64,000 nt of DNA. It comes from Hofstenia miamia (Eukaryota > Xenacoelomorpha > Acoela). Below, piece after piece: positions 50,081 through 63,981 of the stretch (position 1 is its first letter; each line of letters begins with the position of its first letter). Made by a program: the position numbers and the translations under genes. The DNA lies in NCBI GenBank assembly GCA_004352715.1, contig SCFE01000055.1, positions 545,044-609,043 of the forward strand, read 5' to 3'. Under the pieces are notes generated by a model that was given only the letters and a program-made list of their open reading frames with translations, searched no databases and was not told the DNA's origin.

Positions 50081-50141
50081 TATTTTAGTTAATTTTTACT
50101 GACGATGAGTGGAGACACTCGAAACATGTTTACATAAAATA
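50081..50141 (+). ncRNA. Hammerhead-ribozyme-like motif
   Basis: CTGACGA (50,099-50,105) fits the CUGANGA core. It is followed by one extra T, then stem GAGTG (50,107-50,111), loop GAGA, stem CACTC (50,116-50,120) and GAAAC (50,121-50,125). After that, ATGT allows a minimal stem III. TATTTTA (50,081-50,087) and TAAAATA (50,135-50,141) could pair as an outer stem I. Such motifs accompany Penelope-like elements in many animals, but no Penelope coding sequence was recognised next to this one. The extra T between core and stem II would weaken or abolish cleavage. It could be a degenerate copy or coincidence. Confidence 0.42.
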
Positions 50142-53100
50142 TTTATTGTTTTTTACAATGAAGAGTTTAAGCACACATTGTACACTATATATATATATAT
50201 ATATATGTACATTGAAATCTGCTAAGGCAAATATTTCACTAACATTTGGTTCATATTATATAGAACTTTATATGTGATCATCAATTTACTACAGAATATT
50301 ATATTTTTGCTAAGTAGTAATACTTACAAAATATCTAGTTTAGCAAACCTTTGCAAATAAATTAACTAAGACAGTTTTCCTTAAACTTAAGCTGCCTATT
50401 GTCTCTTTTAAAATACAAACTGTTTTTCAACATTAACAAAGAATTTTCTCCAAGCCTATTAGCAAATATTAAAATCGTGATGCATAGCCAGGTCTATTTG
50501 TGAACATTCTTTATTGCAATGTTGAAAATTTCTATTAAAGCTTATTGCTGTAACTGAAGTTGTTCAAATTTTTCTTTGAATATTACGAATTTTTGAAAAA
50601 GATTTATATTCTCTTTATACCTAATGTTAATGTATTTATAAAGTTTGAGCCAATAGAAGCAACAAAAAACTTTTACTGTTTCTTTATATGTACAAAGATA
50701 TCCCAAACCCATTGAGGTGTGGAGTGCGCAAAGTCAGAGGTTGCTTCTTTCAGATTGAGCGTAGCGTTAATTGTTTTTGAGCTATAAGCATTTAAAAATT
50801 TTTATAAAACCATGAAAAATTTTTAAAAATCCCCTGGCAGTTTAAAGTTAATATGAGATATTAATTGTATTTAATTGAAAAATATTTTTTCAATGTAAAA
50901 TGACAATATATAAAAGTTCAGAAAATAATTATATAATAATTCATTTTCTTTACTTTTCAATAAACTCTGTATCAATATATGTATCTAATATCGAAAATTG
51001 ATTGTGAAGCATAGCGATACATTAAAAATTATTGCATAGATAATTGGGGGAAAGATTTGTATTGCTCAAGTTTGAGCTTCGTTTGATGCTGTGCTAAAGA
51101 AGTACTCAACAACAAAGACTGTTTTTTTTACAAAATCTACGTAAATGAAAAACAATTTCTCTAACATTTTGTTCCATTTTCAAGTAAACCTTATAGGATC
51201 AGTTATTTATCAATAATTTAATTTTACGATAAATTGAATTTTATAGTTAACAATAGAATGCTATATTATTATATCGTAGCCCTGCTTCTATCGCATTGCA
51301 TATGGGCGAAATCTGTTAAAAAATATTAATTAAACTAAAATCATATTTACTGTAAAATATCGGGTTGAAATTTAAAATAAAATTTTTTTAAACAAATTTG
51401 TTGTAACACTACCAGTACCTACTATCATAATTGCTCGATTGAACATCTTAAGAATTCCAAATTTACTTCTCGTGATATACATCGAGTTGTATTTTAGTAG
51501 TACTTAGAAAAATTGAGGGAAGGACACTAATTGAATTATTATTATGTTATTTTTAAAAAGTTTCATAAAATAATTGCTGGGATGGTGTAGTACAGCATTG
51601 TCCTCAGTAGGAAGCAAATTTCATTAAAATTTCTCTTCTATGAACGGAATGTAACTCGTAATGCTAGTTTCTTAGAATTGCCCTAGCTATAATCAATTAT
51701 TTTACAGTATTGTAAAGTTCAATGCCGAATATTCACATATATATTGAATTAATTAGATAAAATTAGCACTAAAAACACGGTTAATTTCCCAAATTGCAAT
51801 ATTGACTTTTAAAAATGTCAAATTTGAATTTATTATAGTTTGAGTTCGATGTTCTCTACATTAAGTTGACATGTAGTTTTTTTGAGTTTTTGAATATTTG
51901 AGCACATTTCAAAACAAACGAATTACAATATCAACGTGTAAAATAATTTTGAACAATTGATTTTCTCATAAGACATTTAGAATATTTTAAAAATTTAGAA
52001 ATTGTTTAAATAATTTTTTATAATTGCCACACTATCATGTTCTAATATTTCAAGTTTAGAGTAAAGCGTTTAGAATTTGTTATGATCTATGTGTGAATTT
52101 CGGTTTTCTAGTTCATTATAGAGAATTTGTTTTTTAAATATAATAAGTATAGTAGAAATGTATTTGCGACTGCAGATGATGTTATAGATGATATTCTAAG
52201 AATTTTCCAAGGAGAGAAATGTAAATAAAATTTCATTTTTTAAAATTTAAAAGTTTATTCCTATTCCTAAAACACAATATGTGATTAAAGCAATTTAAAT
52301 TTTATATTGAGGGACTAAAAACAATGTTTAGCAACTAGCAATACTGCTTAAAAATTTGATTTATTGCTAAATCTGTTTATTTAGTTATTAATTCAATAAC
52401 CTAAATATTTAATAAATTAATTAAACTTTGAGAAAAAATGTAAATTTTATATTAATCACAGACCAATAAAATAAAAAAACCAACTGATATTGTTTGTTTA
52501 ATTAATATTTATTAAATTTACTAGAAAATTAAATATAAATGTTTTTTGAAAATCCGTCGATTCTTCAAAAAATTAATAAGAACTCTTTTTTCAGTGAAAA
52601 GAATTTACAACGAATCTTCCTTCAAGTAAGGAAAAGTATTAAATTTCAAAATAATTATAACTATAAAAAATATCAATTCGCTCTCTAGTTTATTAACTTA
52701 GGCATGATAAAAATATATTATTGCATATAATACTTGTTATGGTAACATAATATACGTTTGAAATATTTATTTACTATTTAATTTGCATAAAAATGTCTTA
52801 TTACTTCAGTGCTTTAGTTTTTATATTGAGCATTTTGTGAACTACTAGTACTAATCCATTATTTGCGGCATATTTTCAATAATATGCATTTCATGTGCTT
52901 GATTTTCTCAAAAAATTTTGCTGGAAGATCAAAAACCCCAATATGTGTCACATGCCTTAAATATGAGGACAATTGCCTTAAAACTTCATGTTGAATGGCT
53001 ACAAATGAAGCATAGCAACTGGTAGCAAATCCGAAAAATTTGACTTATTGGTACATCTACACAAAATATATTCCTAAGTTTATTTATAAAGTTTTTTCTA

Positions 53101-53372
53101 TTGAAAAATTTACAAGTTTATAATATATTATGGTTTCATGCTTCACAAATCTATTTAAGCGAACTTATAACTATTGAATTTAAATGAATTCCCAAAAAAT
53201 CTCATTACTTATATTTATTTATTCTATATTATTATGCAATTTTATTGAGGTATTGACAGAAGAATATGCCGACGTAGGGTTTATCAAGCTACAATATATA
53301 TGAAATGAAATTAACAGGATGATACGCTATGCAACAAGCGTACGCTGACCATACTAAAGGCACGATAACTGG
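50142..53372. other. Very AT-rich anonymous DNA
   Basis: Includes a short (TA)n run at 50,187-50,204. No coding or RNA feature recognised. Confidence 0.45.
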
Positions 53373-53403
53373 AAAAGAATAATCTGCTAGCAGATTATTT
53401 TTT
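53373..53403. repeat. 22 bp perfect palindrome with flanking A/T arms
   Basis: AATAATCTGCT followed immediately by its exact reverse complement (53,378-53,399). The left side is AAAAG and the right side a run of T, so the pairing extends by about three more A-T pairs after one mismatch (G-U in RNA). As RNA it is a loop-poor hairpin followed by U residues. Confidence 0.9.
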
Positions 53404-53739
53404 ACATATTAGTAATAATAAGGATATTTCAATAAATATAAAAAATAAATAAGAAAATTAAGCAGATCTGTATTTCTTGAAGATGCTAAAATTTAATTGT
53501 TTTTACTTTTCTGGAATAAATCAAAATAATATTAATGGTTATATTAAGCCATTCAGACATTGTCTCTCACTAAGCAAATAAAGAAACGCCCAGTTTGCTT
53601 TTTTCAATGAGAGGTTGTATGGGTATTCAAAATGAATTCAACTTAACTTTTTCTTTTTTTTAAAGCAATTTTCAGATTATAAGAGATTTCTTTTGTCTAA
53701 TGAAGATTTAGCACGGGACTGATTCAAGGTTGAAGGTGG

Positions 53740-54240
53740 TAACCATCAAGCCCAGCCCAGTTCAGCCCAACCAAACATGGCCAAATAGAATTTAAGAAAA
53801 CAAGCTAGGCCTTGTCAATTATTCAAAATTTTCTTAATAGGGACGTTCATAGGACAATTATGCGAGGTTCACTAGTAGAAACAAATTCTCAACCATTTTT
53901 TATTGTCTATCAAAGTAGGATATCTCCTAAGCATGTTCAATAGTATTTCCGAAACCCTAATCCAGGGGAACCCTAGGTTGAAAGATATTTTAAATTTTTA
54001 CAGCAGTCCCTTAGAAAGTGACATCGGTTACCCGAATAAATTTTCGGTCGGGTTAGATTCGGGTATCAAATTGTTAATCACCACTCGATTTGAGAAGGAT
54101 CCAATGCGTTAAGTAATACCTTATCAGAAAACCGAAAATTACCAAAGTTGGTTCATATTTGATTGGAGAGAAGACCAAGAATTTTGGGTCGGGTCGAGTT
54201 CGGGTAGTAAATTTTCTGATCTGGTCGGGTCTGGATAGAT
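53740..54240. repeat. GC-richer degenerate segment with CCCAGCCC / GGGTCGGG strings
   Basis: CCCAGCCCAG at about 53,750, GGTCGGGTTAG...TTCGGGTA at about 54,045-54,065 and GGGTCGGGTCGAGTTCGGGT at about 54,187-54,206. These are far more G/C-rich than the surroundings and partly repeat each other, so they look like an old interspersed repeat. I cannot name a family. Confidence 0.4.
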
Positions 54241-56888
54241 ACTAATCCCATATTGTCACGCTCTAATTCGTATGTATGGAGCATCTTTTCATTAAGTTCT
54301 CTGAATGTGTTAACCGGCATGTTCAAGATTAACAACTTAGATTAATATGACTGTAATTATAATGTTTCCAATTAGTAATGGCTAGGTTCATATATTGTAA
54401 TACTTTATTTTGATTATTGGAATATTTTTCTGTGAATAGTTTGATATATGTATTATCCGCTAAATCTATGCATCATTTTTTACATTTAGCCTTTTACTTG
54501 TTCTTAAGCCAATTATAGATACGATTGGATCTCCAATCACTTGTTCATGTGTTTATGCTTGTGTTATTAAAATAACAAAGATCACAAAGCGTGCATGCTT
54601 TACAATGTTCTATTCGTCAAATACTTACAAGAATGCACTGCATTACAGGGATAATATATAAAGTTTAAGGAGCAGAAATATTAATTATTACATGCACTTG
54701 GAATATATCTTTCTATGGGATGCCCTTGTTATTGAAATTTGAAATGAATTAAAAGACTTAATACTTCGCTACTCTATTACATTTTTTCAAAAACCATAAC
54801 TACTAGGGATTTTGAGTAACGGGATCCAGCATTTTTTCAAATTGAATATTCCCTTTTTAGAAGCTCATAGCTTTAAGATGCCATATTATGAGTTGGATTT
54901 AGATTGAAATGTTCTGAATAAAGCGGTTGCCTTCGTAATTCTTCTTGTACAGTTTTGCCTAACACTCTGTAGATAAATTCTAAGTTAATGTTATTCCTAG
55001 GGGTGAGGGGGGGGCTTAAGATTTAAGAGATATATAAAATTATATTTTGAAACACTTTTAGAAAACAACGACTAAGCAAAATTGTAGCATCCTGTGACGT
55101 AAAGTGCCTACTTCTTGTCAAATGTGATTCCTACTTTTACTAACATGAGCATGAGTGTATATCATTTTTAATATTTTAAACAATAAAATTATTTCAATTT
55201 TTATTTAAAAAGTATTAAATTACGTACTCATATGCTTTGTATTAAGAGAGCAATAGGTGTTGCCTACGTATTTGACTAAAAATGTCACATTCGAAGCTAA
55301 CAGAAATAGCTGACGACATCTATCGCGTATAATGTTGAAACTAAATTTAAAATAATTTGCAATAATTGCAAGATCTAGCATTGGCTAAATTCTATTTGTT
55401 TTCCAGTTGGCGTAATCAAATACGTTGACTGCGGAAAATGAGAGGTATGCTTTTCGATCGTTTATATACTTAAATATTTCATTGACTTTAGAGTACAGAA
55501 TTCAATTCGCATGCCACTTATTCCATTTGGTACTCTTTCGTAACATAAGATTTTATCACTAATATATAGTTCTTAAAGTATTTACACTAAATGGTATTGC
55601 GTGATATGTTTAATCTACTTTTTCACGCTTTCACTACTTGACCACTTAACAACTTTTTCACTTAGCTATATATTAGTGCATAAGAAACGTTTCTAAATAT
55701 CAATAACATAAAAGCTATATTTTAAATGTTGCAACTTCGGACTTAGAAAAATTTTATAAACGTGTGCAATGCAAAAACAGCGGAAGCAATAAAACTATCT
55801 TCTGCAAGTTGGTGCATCATTATTTTCAATACTTAAAAACTGATTGAACTGATGGTGGATTATTTATTTCTTAGTTTTCGGTTTTTCATTTAAAATATTG
55901 ATGTTATATTTCAGCATAAATAGTTTGCCAATTTACATAATCAATGGATAATTCATGTTGCTTAGCTCAAACAATTCTTGCCTTTTATATTTATAGCAGA
56001 GTTACAGAACTATATGTGTTGCAATTATTGCTTAATCATTTCGAAAAAACTTTTTCGGTTTTGGATTCTTACACTTCTAAATCACGGTTTATCAGCTAAT
56101 TACTAAATATGGTTGTTTATACCTCTTCAACATGACAAGAATGTTGCCCTTTGTTCTTGGAAATAACATTATAAGTGAATGTCACATGCTCACCAGTCTG
56201 ATTAATGCTTAAAAGTGATCATTATCATGTAAAAAACATAGCTTCAATAGCTTCTAAAAACTTAAGTTTCGTTTTCGAGTAAAAACCGAGGTTTCGGTTT
56301 TCTTCAGTATACCAACGAGCAATCTATCAAATTTAGCAATCAGAAGAAGATGTACATACCTATATTTTCTATTCCAATTTATTCATCAAATGCATTTCTT
56401 TTAAAAGTTTTCAAGCTTCATATATATATATATATATATAATTTACTGTGCTTTTATTGGTGTTTAGTAAAGAACCTCCTTCTTTATAAGTCCAAACTTT
56501 ATTCAGATTTTCGAATTCCTTGTTCAATGTCACTAGACAATAAAAGATTAAAGTCTTTCACTAGTCCTTACTGAAAGATTGAAGTGTCTAATGTTATAGT
56601 GCAGTCATACTTTACTAGATTTGGATTCATTTTACTTAAAGTGTACCTCTAATAAAACTACGCAATGTCTTCAATCAATGAATTTTTTGTTGGACAAATA
56701 ATATTGACTTTAGAATATATTGATAGCAACAATCAAGCAAGTCATTGATGACAAAAAAATTGATATTGTCGAGGTTATTGCATATCGAGTGATTTAAACA
56801 TCATTTTACATTCTAATTAATAACAATAATAATAATGATAATAAATCTGAAATTTTCAAAGCAACCTTTTTTTGTAGTAATAATATCT

Positions 56889-56892
<4 letters not shown>
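54241..56892. other. Anonymous AT-rich DNA
   Basis: No gene recognised. A G-tract occurs at about 55,000-55,014 and (TA)n at about 56,420-56,440. Confidence 0.45.
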
Positions 56893-56923
<31 letters not shown>

Positions 56924-57082
56924 NNNNNNNNNNNNNNNNNNNNNNNNNNNNNNNNNNNNNNNNNNNNNNNNNNNNNNNNNNNNNNNNNNNNNNNNNNNNN
57001 NNNNNNNNNNNNNNNNNNNNNNNNNNNNNNNNNNNNNNNNNNNNNNNNNNNNNNNNNNNNNNNNNNNNNNNNNNNNNNNNNN

Positions 57083-57112
<30 letters not shown>
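56893..57112. other. (TA)n array with 159-N gap
   Basis: N from 56,924 to 57,082, (TA)n on both sides. Confidence 0.95.
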
Positions 57113-57115
<3 letters not shown>

Positions 57116-58341
57116 TATTTAAGTGGAACAAGCTAAAATATGTTTTCATGTTGAAAATTCAATAGAAAATATGAAGTGCAAGACATAATTCTTCTAATGT
57201 CTGATGTCTATTCTGTATGAACCAATGATCTTTTTCTGCAACAATCTTAGAAGATTGTTTCTGTTTGAACCAATAAATTTCTCACCAAAAAATGTGACAT
57301 TTAAATTTTTATTCAATAAATTATCAGGGGGAAAGATAGCAATCGAAAAACATGGCTAGCATGTTTTTTGAAAACCATGATGATTTAATCTATTCAACAT
57401 GTCGCCCTTACCAAAAATGACACATTGACACAATTTTGTCATAAACTGAATCTGAATAGTGTCAAATAGAGATTAATGTTAAAGTGCTCATTTCATTATT
57501 TTGGAATTAAATACCACGATGAGTTCCCCTCGATTGTCTTCACATTGATTTTGATAAAAGCAGATATCTTACTTCTCCAAGAAGTGCATTGAATACATTT
57601 GCAGCAATTGTCTGTGGTAGCAATGGCGCTTTTATCCGTTCTTATAATATTAGAAAAACCTGATATAAGTACCATCAGATGTCCTTTCATCAGTATACCG
57701 TCCACTGATAAAATTCTTCAAAATTTATTACGTCTAAATAAAATATGCTATTCGGTTTTCTACATTGAAAAATTTAAATATTAAGCAGAATGCTACCAGC
57801 AAAACGCACTTCTAGTAGTTACATAAAAATAGGTTATTAAGCAATTTTATATAGCACGCAATGCATCCTTATGTCAGTCAATGTAACGTATGGCGTCACA
57901 TAAGAAAAAGAAATGGGCCACCTCGCTCTAAATGCATTTCACTCTTGTTATTTTTCATTAAATATCATGATTTTTAATTCTGCCAAATAACGATATTGAT
58001 TATTTCGTGAACATTTGAATTGGATATAACTGAGACCCTGGCTATAATGATTGATGTCTGGGTGATTACACTTACAATCTTTCAAAACTTCTACTATATG
58101 ATGTATAAGTCGTTATTTTATTAACAACATAATTGTAGGATCCGCTTCAACTATTCAAAACCAGAACAGTTGTATCCAATCCAGATTTTTATTTCAAAAT
58201 GGTTCATTGCTTAAGTCACAGATTTAATCTTGGAATTAGACATTTGAACTTAAATGCAGCTAAACAGTAGTCTAAGAATTTACCAAGATTTTTAAAATAT
58301 TTTTGGTATTGTAATCAATCCTAACAGACAAAATATATTTA

Positions 58342-58391
<50 letters not shown>

Positions 58392-59264
58392 CAGGCCGCT
58401 TTTCTAAATTAAGAATTGAATAGACGTTTGAGATGAATATTAGCTATGATAATGACAATATACAAAAGTATTCGATTGTGTTTAGTTAAATAAAATTGAC
58501 TAAAGGCTTGTATACAATTTATTTATAGAAAATTCATTAGCCACATAGAGGATTAAGTTTGCATTAACAGTAGGGCTGCAAAGAGAGAAGAAGTTAATCC
58601 ATGTCTATTAAAAAATAAAAAAATTAAATTATTTTCAAGCAGCAACCTTTTTTAACCACTTCATTTGCATAATTGGTTAAACTAGATTTGCATCAACACA
58701 CACTGCACTAACTTGTATGTAGAAGTTTATAACTTGAATCTGTTTCATGTTAAAATCAAGTGTCATGTCGTCTTAATCGTGAACTAGGCTATCTTTCGAT
58801 GGATTTGGAACATACTAAGCAAGAGTATTTTTCAGGCATGGAATTTTCAGCATCAAAATATTAGATTTACATGAATATTTTAACTCTTCTGAACTTTGAT
58901 ATTTCCTTAAATGTAAATCCCTGAAACCTCTTTACCGATCTTTGTTAAATCAATGTGTCAATAACCTTGTAAAAATTCCATCACATGATGTAGTAAAATA
59001 TTAACTATTAATGAATTCCAAGTATTTTCAGACGAACTTTTCAAAACCAATACTGTATTATTTGATTATATTAATGTGTGATTTAAATATACAAGTAACG
59101 TAAATATGTAGCCCTGTAGAATATCTCTGAAGTAATACGGAAATGTACTTAATGTAGATTTGGGCAAATTATGTTTAGCAAAAAGAATAAAGTCATAAAA
59201 CCAACTATAATATTTAAGGCGTCACATATCTTTGAACGTCGCATAATGAATCTTAAGAAATAGG
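57113..59264. other. Anonymous AT-rich DNA with (TA)n
   Basis: A minus-strand frame at 57,496-57,705 has mixed composition with a CCKCIQC string but no recognisable family. A (TA)n array lies at 58,343-58,390. Confidence 0.45.
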
Positions 59265-59314
59265 ATTAATATGGCAATTTCTAAGGTATATTAATATGGC
59301 AATTTCTAAGGTAC
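59265..59314 (+). repeat. 25 bp tandem duplication
   Basis: Two adjacent copies, 59,265-59,289 and 59,290-59,314, of a unit containing ATTAATATGGCAATTTCTAA. Confidence 0.9.
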
Positions 59315-59998
59315 CCCAAATATTTTGCGCTAACAAATTTTAAAAACTACTCAACAAATTAGACAAACACAACAATGGGTGTACAATTATTTAAAATTGG
59401 AAACAATGATAATAGTAATTGTAGCAAAATCTACATTTTACTCCCAGTTCACATTCAAATGTTTATATTGTAAAGTTTTCTTCTCTTTTGTACCAAATAG
59501 AGAAAAAGAAAATTGTAAGACATGTTTGTGTAATCAGATTATTGCATCCTCCAATAAGATGAGGTTTTCTTTGCATTTAACATTCTTAAAAATACTTGTG
59601 AAAAGAACTTGACAAAAATAATCAAGATATTAATTGTTGATAGCTGACTTTTATCTATTAATGTGTAAATCACTTTCAACTGTTTCTTCAATTTTCAATT
59701 TAATTATATTACTCATTTGGAAAAATCTGTTACTGCATTAAAGACTGCAATGTCTGAAATGTGTGGATTATTTTGAGATGAAGGTATGTATATGAAGGAA
59801 GCTAATTTGAAAAAATTCGCAATTAATGTATTTCAAACAATCTAGTTGTCTAAGGGTGGATCATAGATTACAATTATTTTTTTAACTCCACTTCCTGTTT
59901 TTAATAAAATGTACATGTAGACTATTAATATAGGGCAAAATCTATGAAGGAATTATTTTTATAAATGAAAATTTTCTCAACTCATATTTTACACAAAT

Positions 59999-60033
<35 letters not shown>

Positions 60034-62551
60034 CATATTCAGTCTTGGCTTAAGCCTAAGTCTAAATATATTCTCATATGAGACCAATCCAGCCTCAAAT
60101 ATATAATACAATTTAATATTTGAGAAATAAATTTATATACGAATATAAAAATCATGTAATATTTCAAGTTTATTACGTAATGAAAATTTGGGTTAGGTTA
60201 GAAGTCTCTCCGGCCTAATTACAACTCTTGCTAAATATATTCAAATGTTGAAATTATGCTTAGACATTGAAGCTCAGCTGCTATTGAGTTCAGAATGCAC
60301 TATCTGAAGTTACATGTCCTTTGTTATATTTACAAATTTGTTGCTTTGAATTTTTCAAAGCTAATATAATTCTTTGTAAACACTGTAGACATTGATTTAA
60401 TTTTACATAACTTTTTATAAATCCTTCAAATTTCACTTGAAAATCGATTTAAACTTATGATGAACGTGAATAAAGGTTCAAAAATAGAATCATTCACCTG
60501 AAATATTTAAAAACGATATAAGGTGACTCCTAAATTTATTGAAACTTTCTATAAATAGGTCTAGGTTATCTTTAAAAATTCAGAACATACAAAAGACCAA
60601 CTTTATTAGATATTCGTAGTAAATTTAGACTTTTGCTTAGAGTTTGCAGTTACATAGATAAATATAAATGTAGGACAAAATCACTACAATTGTTAAGTGC
60701 TGTATTACAATTTTTCCGTATTCCTTGATGGATGTCGATTTTGGAAAAACGTATTCATTGAAATTTATGGATGGCTATTAATGGACGGCATTTAAAAATC
60801 AGAAATTTGAAATTCGTGAAATTTAAGAATTTGCCCAAATTGACAAGAGCGTCCTGTATCTTTGTCTTGTCATGTTACAAACCTTTAGTGTTAAAGTGCT
60901 ACCATAGAGGATTGTACACCAGATGCAAAGGAAGGCATTAAAGAAATTCTATTATAAGACTTGTCAGTACGATAAATTCTTTTAAATTTAATTGATTTTA
61001 AAATTCCTAGAATTTTAAATAACTTTAAATGAACAATGAAAGGATGAAGGAAATTTAATTTATCCCATCATAATTTGACATTTAACATTTAAATCGCCTT
61101 AAATTCACTTCAATTTTTTAAATTTTTCCATCTGAGTTATAACTATAACATGGCCCGTCCTATAATTATTCATAGAAAAAATTTATGATATTACTTGTTA
61201 TTCAACATTAAAAAAAATTGAAATTTTTTGAATGTCAAACCTTTTCTACACGCAATATACTTGCAAAAATGGGATTATTCAAACGTTCTGTAGTGTGTTC
61301 CAAGAGTATTAAATACGTACTATCTGATAGCAAAAATATATAAGTTTATTATATGCATAGCCATTTTTATTTAAATTCCACCCATTAAGGAGAATTTTAT
61401 CTAAGAAAATACATGTATTCAGCATACACAATTTAGGAACAAATTGCAAAAAATTTGAGCCCAAATATTTCTAATAATTTGGTTTAAATTGATGAAAATA
61501 TAATTTTTTGCCATAAAATCTTAGATTTGTAATGTTGCTTTTAAGAAATGTAGGAGATCTACAGCACAATGATTACAACCAACACAGGAAAAACTATTAG
61601 TAAAGTTTGACATACTAAGCTTAGAAATTATTTTTTTAAAATGGACACAATTGTTTGCCATCGCAACGCAAATTCAAAGTTATTATTTTTTCAAAATGTG
61701 AAACTTTGAGTCATTGGTTTCAAGGTGGTATCATATTAATTTCCGTGGTCCTATTCGGCCTGAGGAGGACCCCCTACCTTTATGATTTTTTTATTATTGC
61801 TCAAAATTTTCAGTCTTTCTTGTTGACTTTGCTAAAAATTTTGTAAGGGATAATGATCCCCTAATAAAAATTCTCAGAATATCCACTCATTTTATGCATG
61901 GTATTTTATCTCATTTTTACAAAAACTTTTGATAATTGTTAGTATGAAAACAGTATGTAAAATAAACAATAAAAGTAAATTTGATAAGATAAGAGTAAAT
62001 CCTAACGAATTTCATCACTTTGAATTGCTAAAACTAGTATATAATGCATTTCGACGGATTTCTCACATTTTTATATTTTTTGATGCCATAAAAATAATAG
62101 TGGCATTAAATTTTTGAACAGTGGAATTTGAAAGTGCTGATATCAAGAATCTTGGGCAAATTTTAATTTTAATATCATAATTCAATGCAGAGTTAGCTAG
62201 GTAGGGGGAGAAAATCCTCCCTTCCCAAGCGTAACGAGCCCAAAATGCCCAGGTCACATAGTGTTAAAAGAATAAATAAGGAAAAAAGATTCATTAGATA
62301 GGAGAACCCTTAGCAGTATATAATGGCAAACCTTGCAAGTAAATCTTTTTCTCACAAAACGACTAGTTTTCGGTGAAATAGTAGTTTCGTCAATTGATAG
62401 GAATGCATAAACTATCAAAAGAGAAAGCAGTCCACCTACTGAAAAGTGTATGTTTGTATTTGAATTGTTTCCATAAGACGTTTTTAATTATTTCTATTAG
62501 TTTTCAATACAGAAGTGGTTGTCTAGAGTGGCACTCATGTTTTTGGGTCAG
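59315..62551. other. Anonymous AT-rich DNA with (TA)n
   Basis: Contains a (TA)n array at 60,002-60,032. No gene supported. Confidence 0.45.
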
Positions 62552-62834
62552 CCGCATGTGTTTTTTTATAATACTTATCGATATTTCAATGGCTAGCTCA
62601 TTCACTTAAAAATAATTACTTACGTCAAATATATGCTCATTGCATAAAATTTTTAAGTAAATTATTAATGAATGTTCATTTGNNNNNNNNNNNNNNNNNN
62701 NNNCCGCATGTGTTTTTTTATAATACTTATCGATATTTCAATGGCTAGCTCATTCACTTAAAAATAATTACTTACGTCAAATATATGCTCATTGCATAAA
62801 ATTTTTAAGTAAATTATTAATGAATGTTCATTTG
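62552..62834 (+). repeat. 131 bp exact duplication around a 21-N gap
   Basis: 62,552-62,682 and 62,704-62,834 have the same length (131 bp) and by eye the same sequence, from CCGCATGTG to TTCATTTG. They lie immediately left and right of N 62,683-62,703. This is the signature of two contig ends that overlap but were joined with a spacer instead of being merged. Confidence 0.95.
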
Positions 62835-63889
62835 AGACATGCCATCAATTTGTGTTTCTAAATTTAATTCTAAGCCAATATAGAGGAGAAGAATCCACAC
62901 TATTATTCTAAAATCGTCAATAGAAATCATTGAATATATTTTTTTCTAAGTAACTGTGGGTGTTTTTAAGGTGTTGAAACACAATAAATATCTTATCTTT
63001 TAATAATTTATTGTATGTTGTCAACATGCAGTGTATACTGATAATGTATAATAATTAATATATTACTTATGACGAAATAATTCAATTAGAATTTGAATTT
63101 GATACTTTTTTTATTCAAAGAGTATATTCAATTAGTGAACACGGAATATCAAAGTACGGTTTTACGCTGTTCAATCTGACTGTTACTTCTCTTGTGCGTA
63201 ATGCATATCTGTGCTTAATTAATTCAATTCTTTCTTTATTCTAATCATCAGATGTTTAGGTTAAATTTTTGATAAAAGATATATTTGAAGGAAATAATGA
63301 AAACAATATATTTATCGTGTTTTCACAAATTTTGACATAGATGTATAATTTGAAGAGCTACTTCAAACCCAGAAGCATGCAAATTTAAAAAAAAAATTGG
63401 TCATATTTGTTATACTGTAAACAACTTTTAGATTTTTAAAAATTCCATAATATATGAACTCAGAATACTAATTACCCGATTTTATATTATTTAATAAATC
63501 GAAGGTCCTGAATTCTTGCGAAATGAGTTTCTTATTGCTTGAATTTTATTCATTGCAAGCTAATTTCATATATATTTAAATATTGACTATTACTTCGTAT
63601 ATTAGATCACTCGCGTGTTAAGAAAAATTAAATTGAAAAACGAATCTTGTTATGGCTTATATAATATTCAAGGTTAATTGCTTCATATGTAGAACTTCGT
63701 AGTCTTTGCAATTAATTTATGAGATTTCTATTAAATTATATTTTACGAAAATATATTAAATCAGTAAATTGCCAATTTAGCCAATCAAAGTATATTCAAT
63801 ACTTTCAAAACTAAGCGATATTGCGTTAATAATGGTCACATTAAAATTTCTTATTAAATGTTGAAGAATTTGGAAGATCTAAAAATAGC

Positions 63890-63894
<5 letters not shown>
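62835..63894. other. Anonymous AT-rich DNA
   Basis: No gene or element recognised. Confidence 0.45.

Positions 63895-63981
<87 letters not shown>

Noticed and set aside
54153-54335. 60-codon minus-strand frame with TRPDQ and NSTRPK
   Set aside because: It reads through the G-rich degenerate repeat, so its composition reflects the repeat, not a protein.
2915-55014. G-tracts at about 2,915-2,930 and 55,000-55,014 as G-quadruplexes
   Set aside because: Each has only one long G run plus a shorter one, not four separated runs.
57496-57705. Cys-containing 69-codon minus-strand frame
   Set aside because: CCKCIQC spacing matches no zinc finger known to me, and no partner residues follow.
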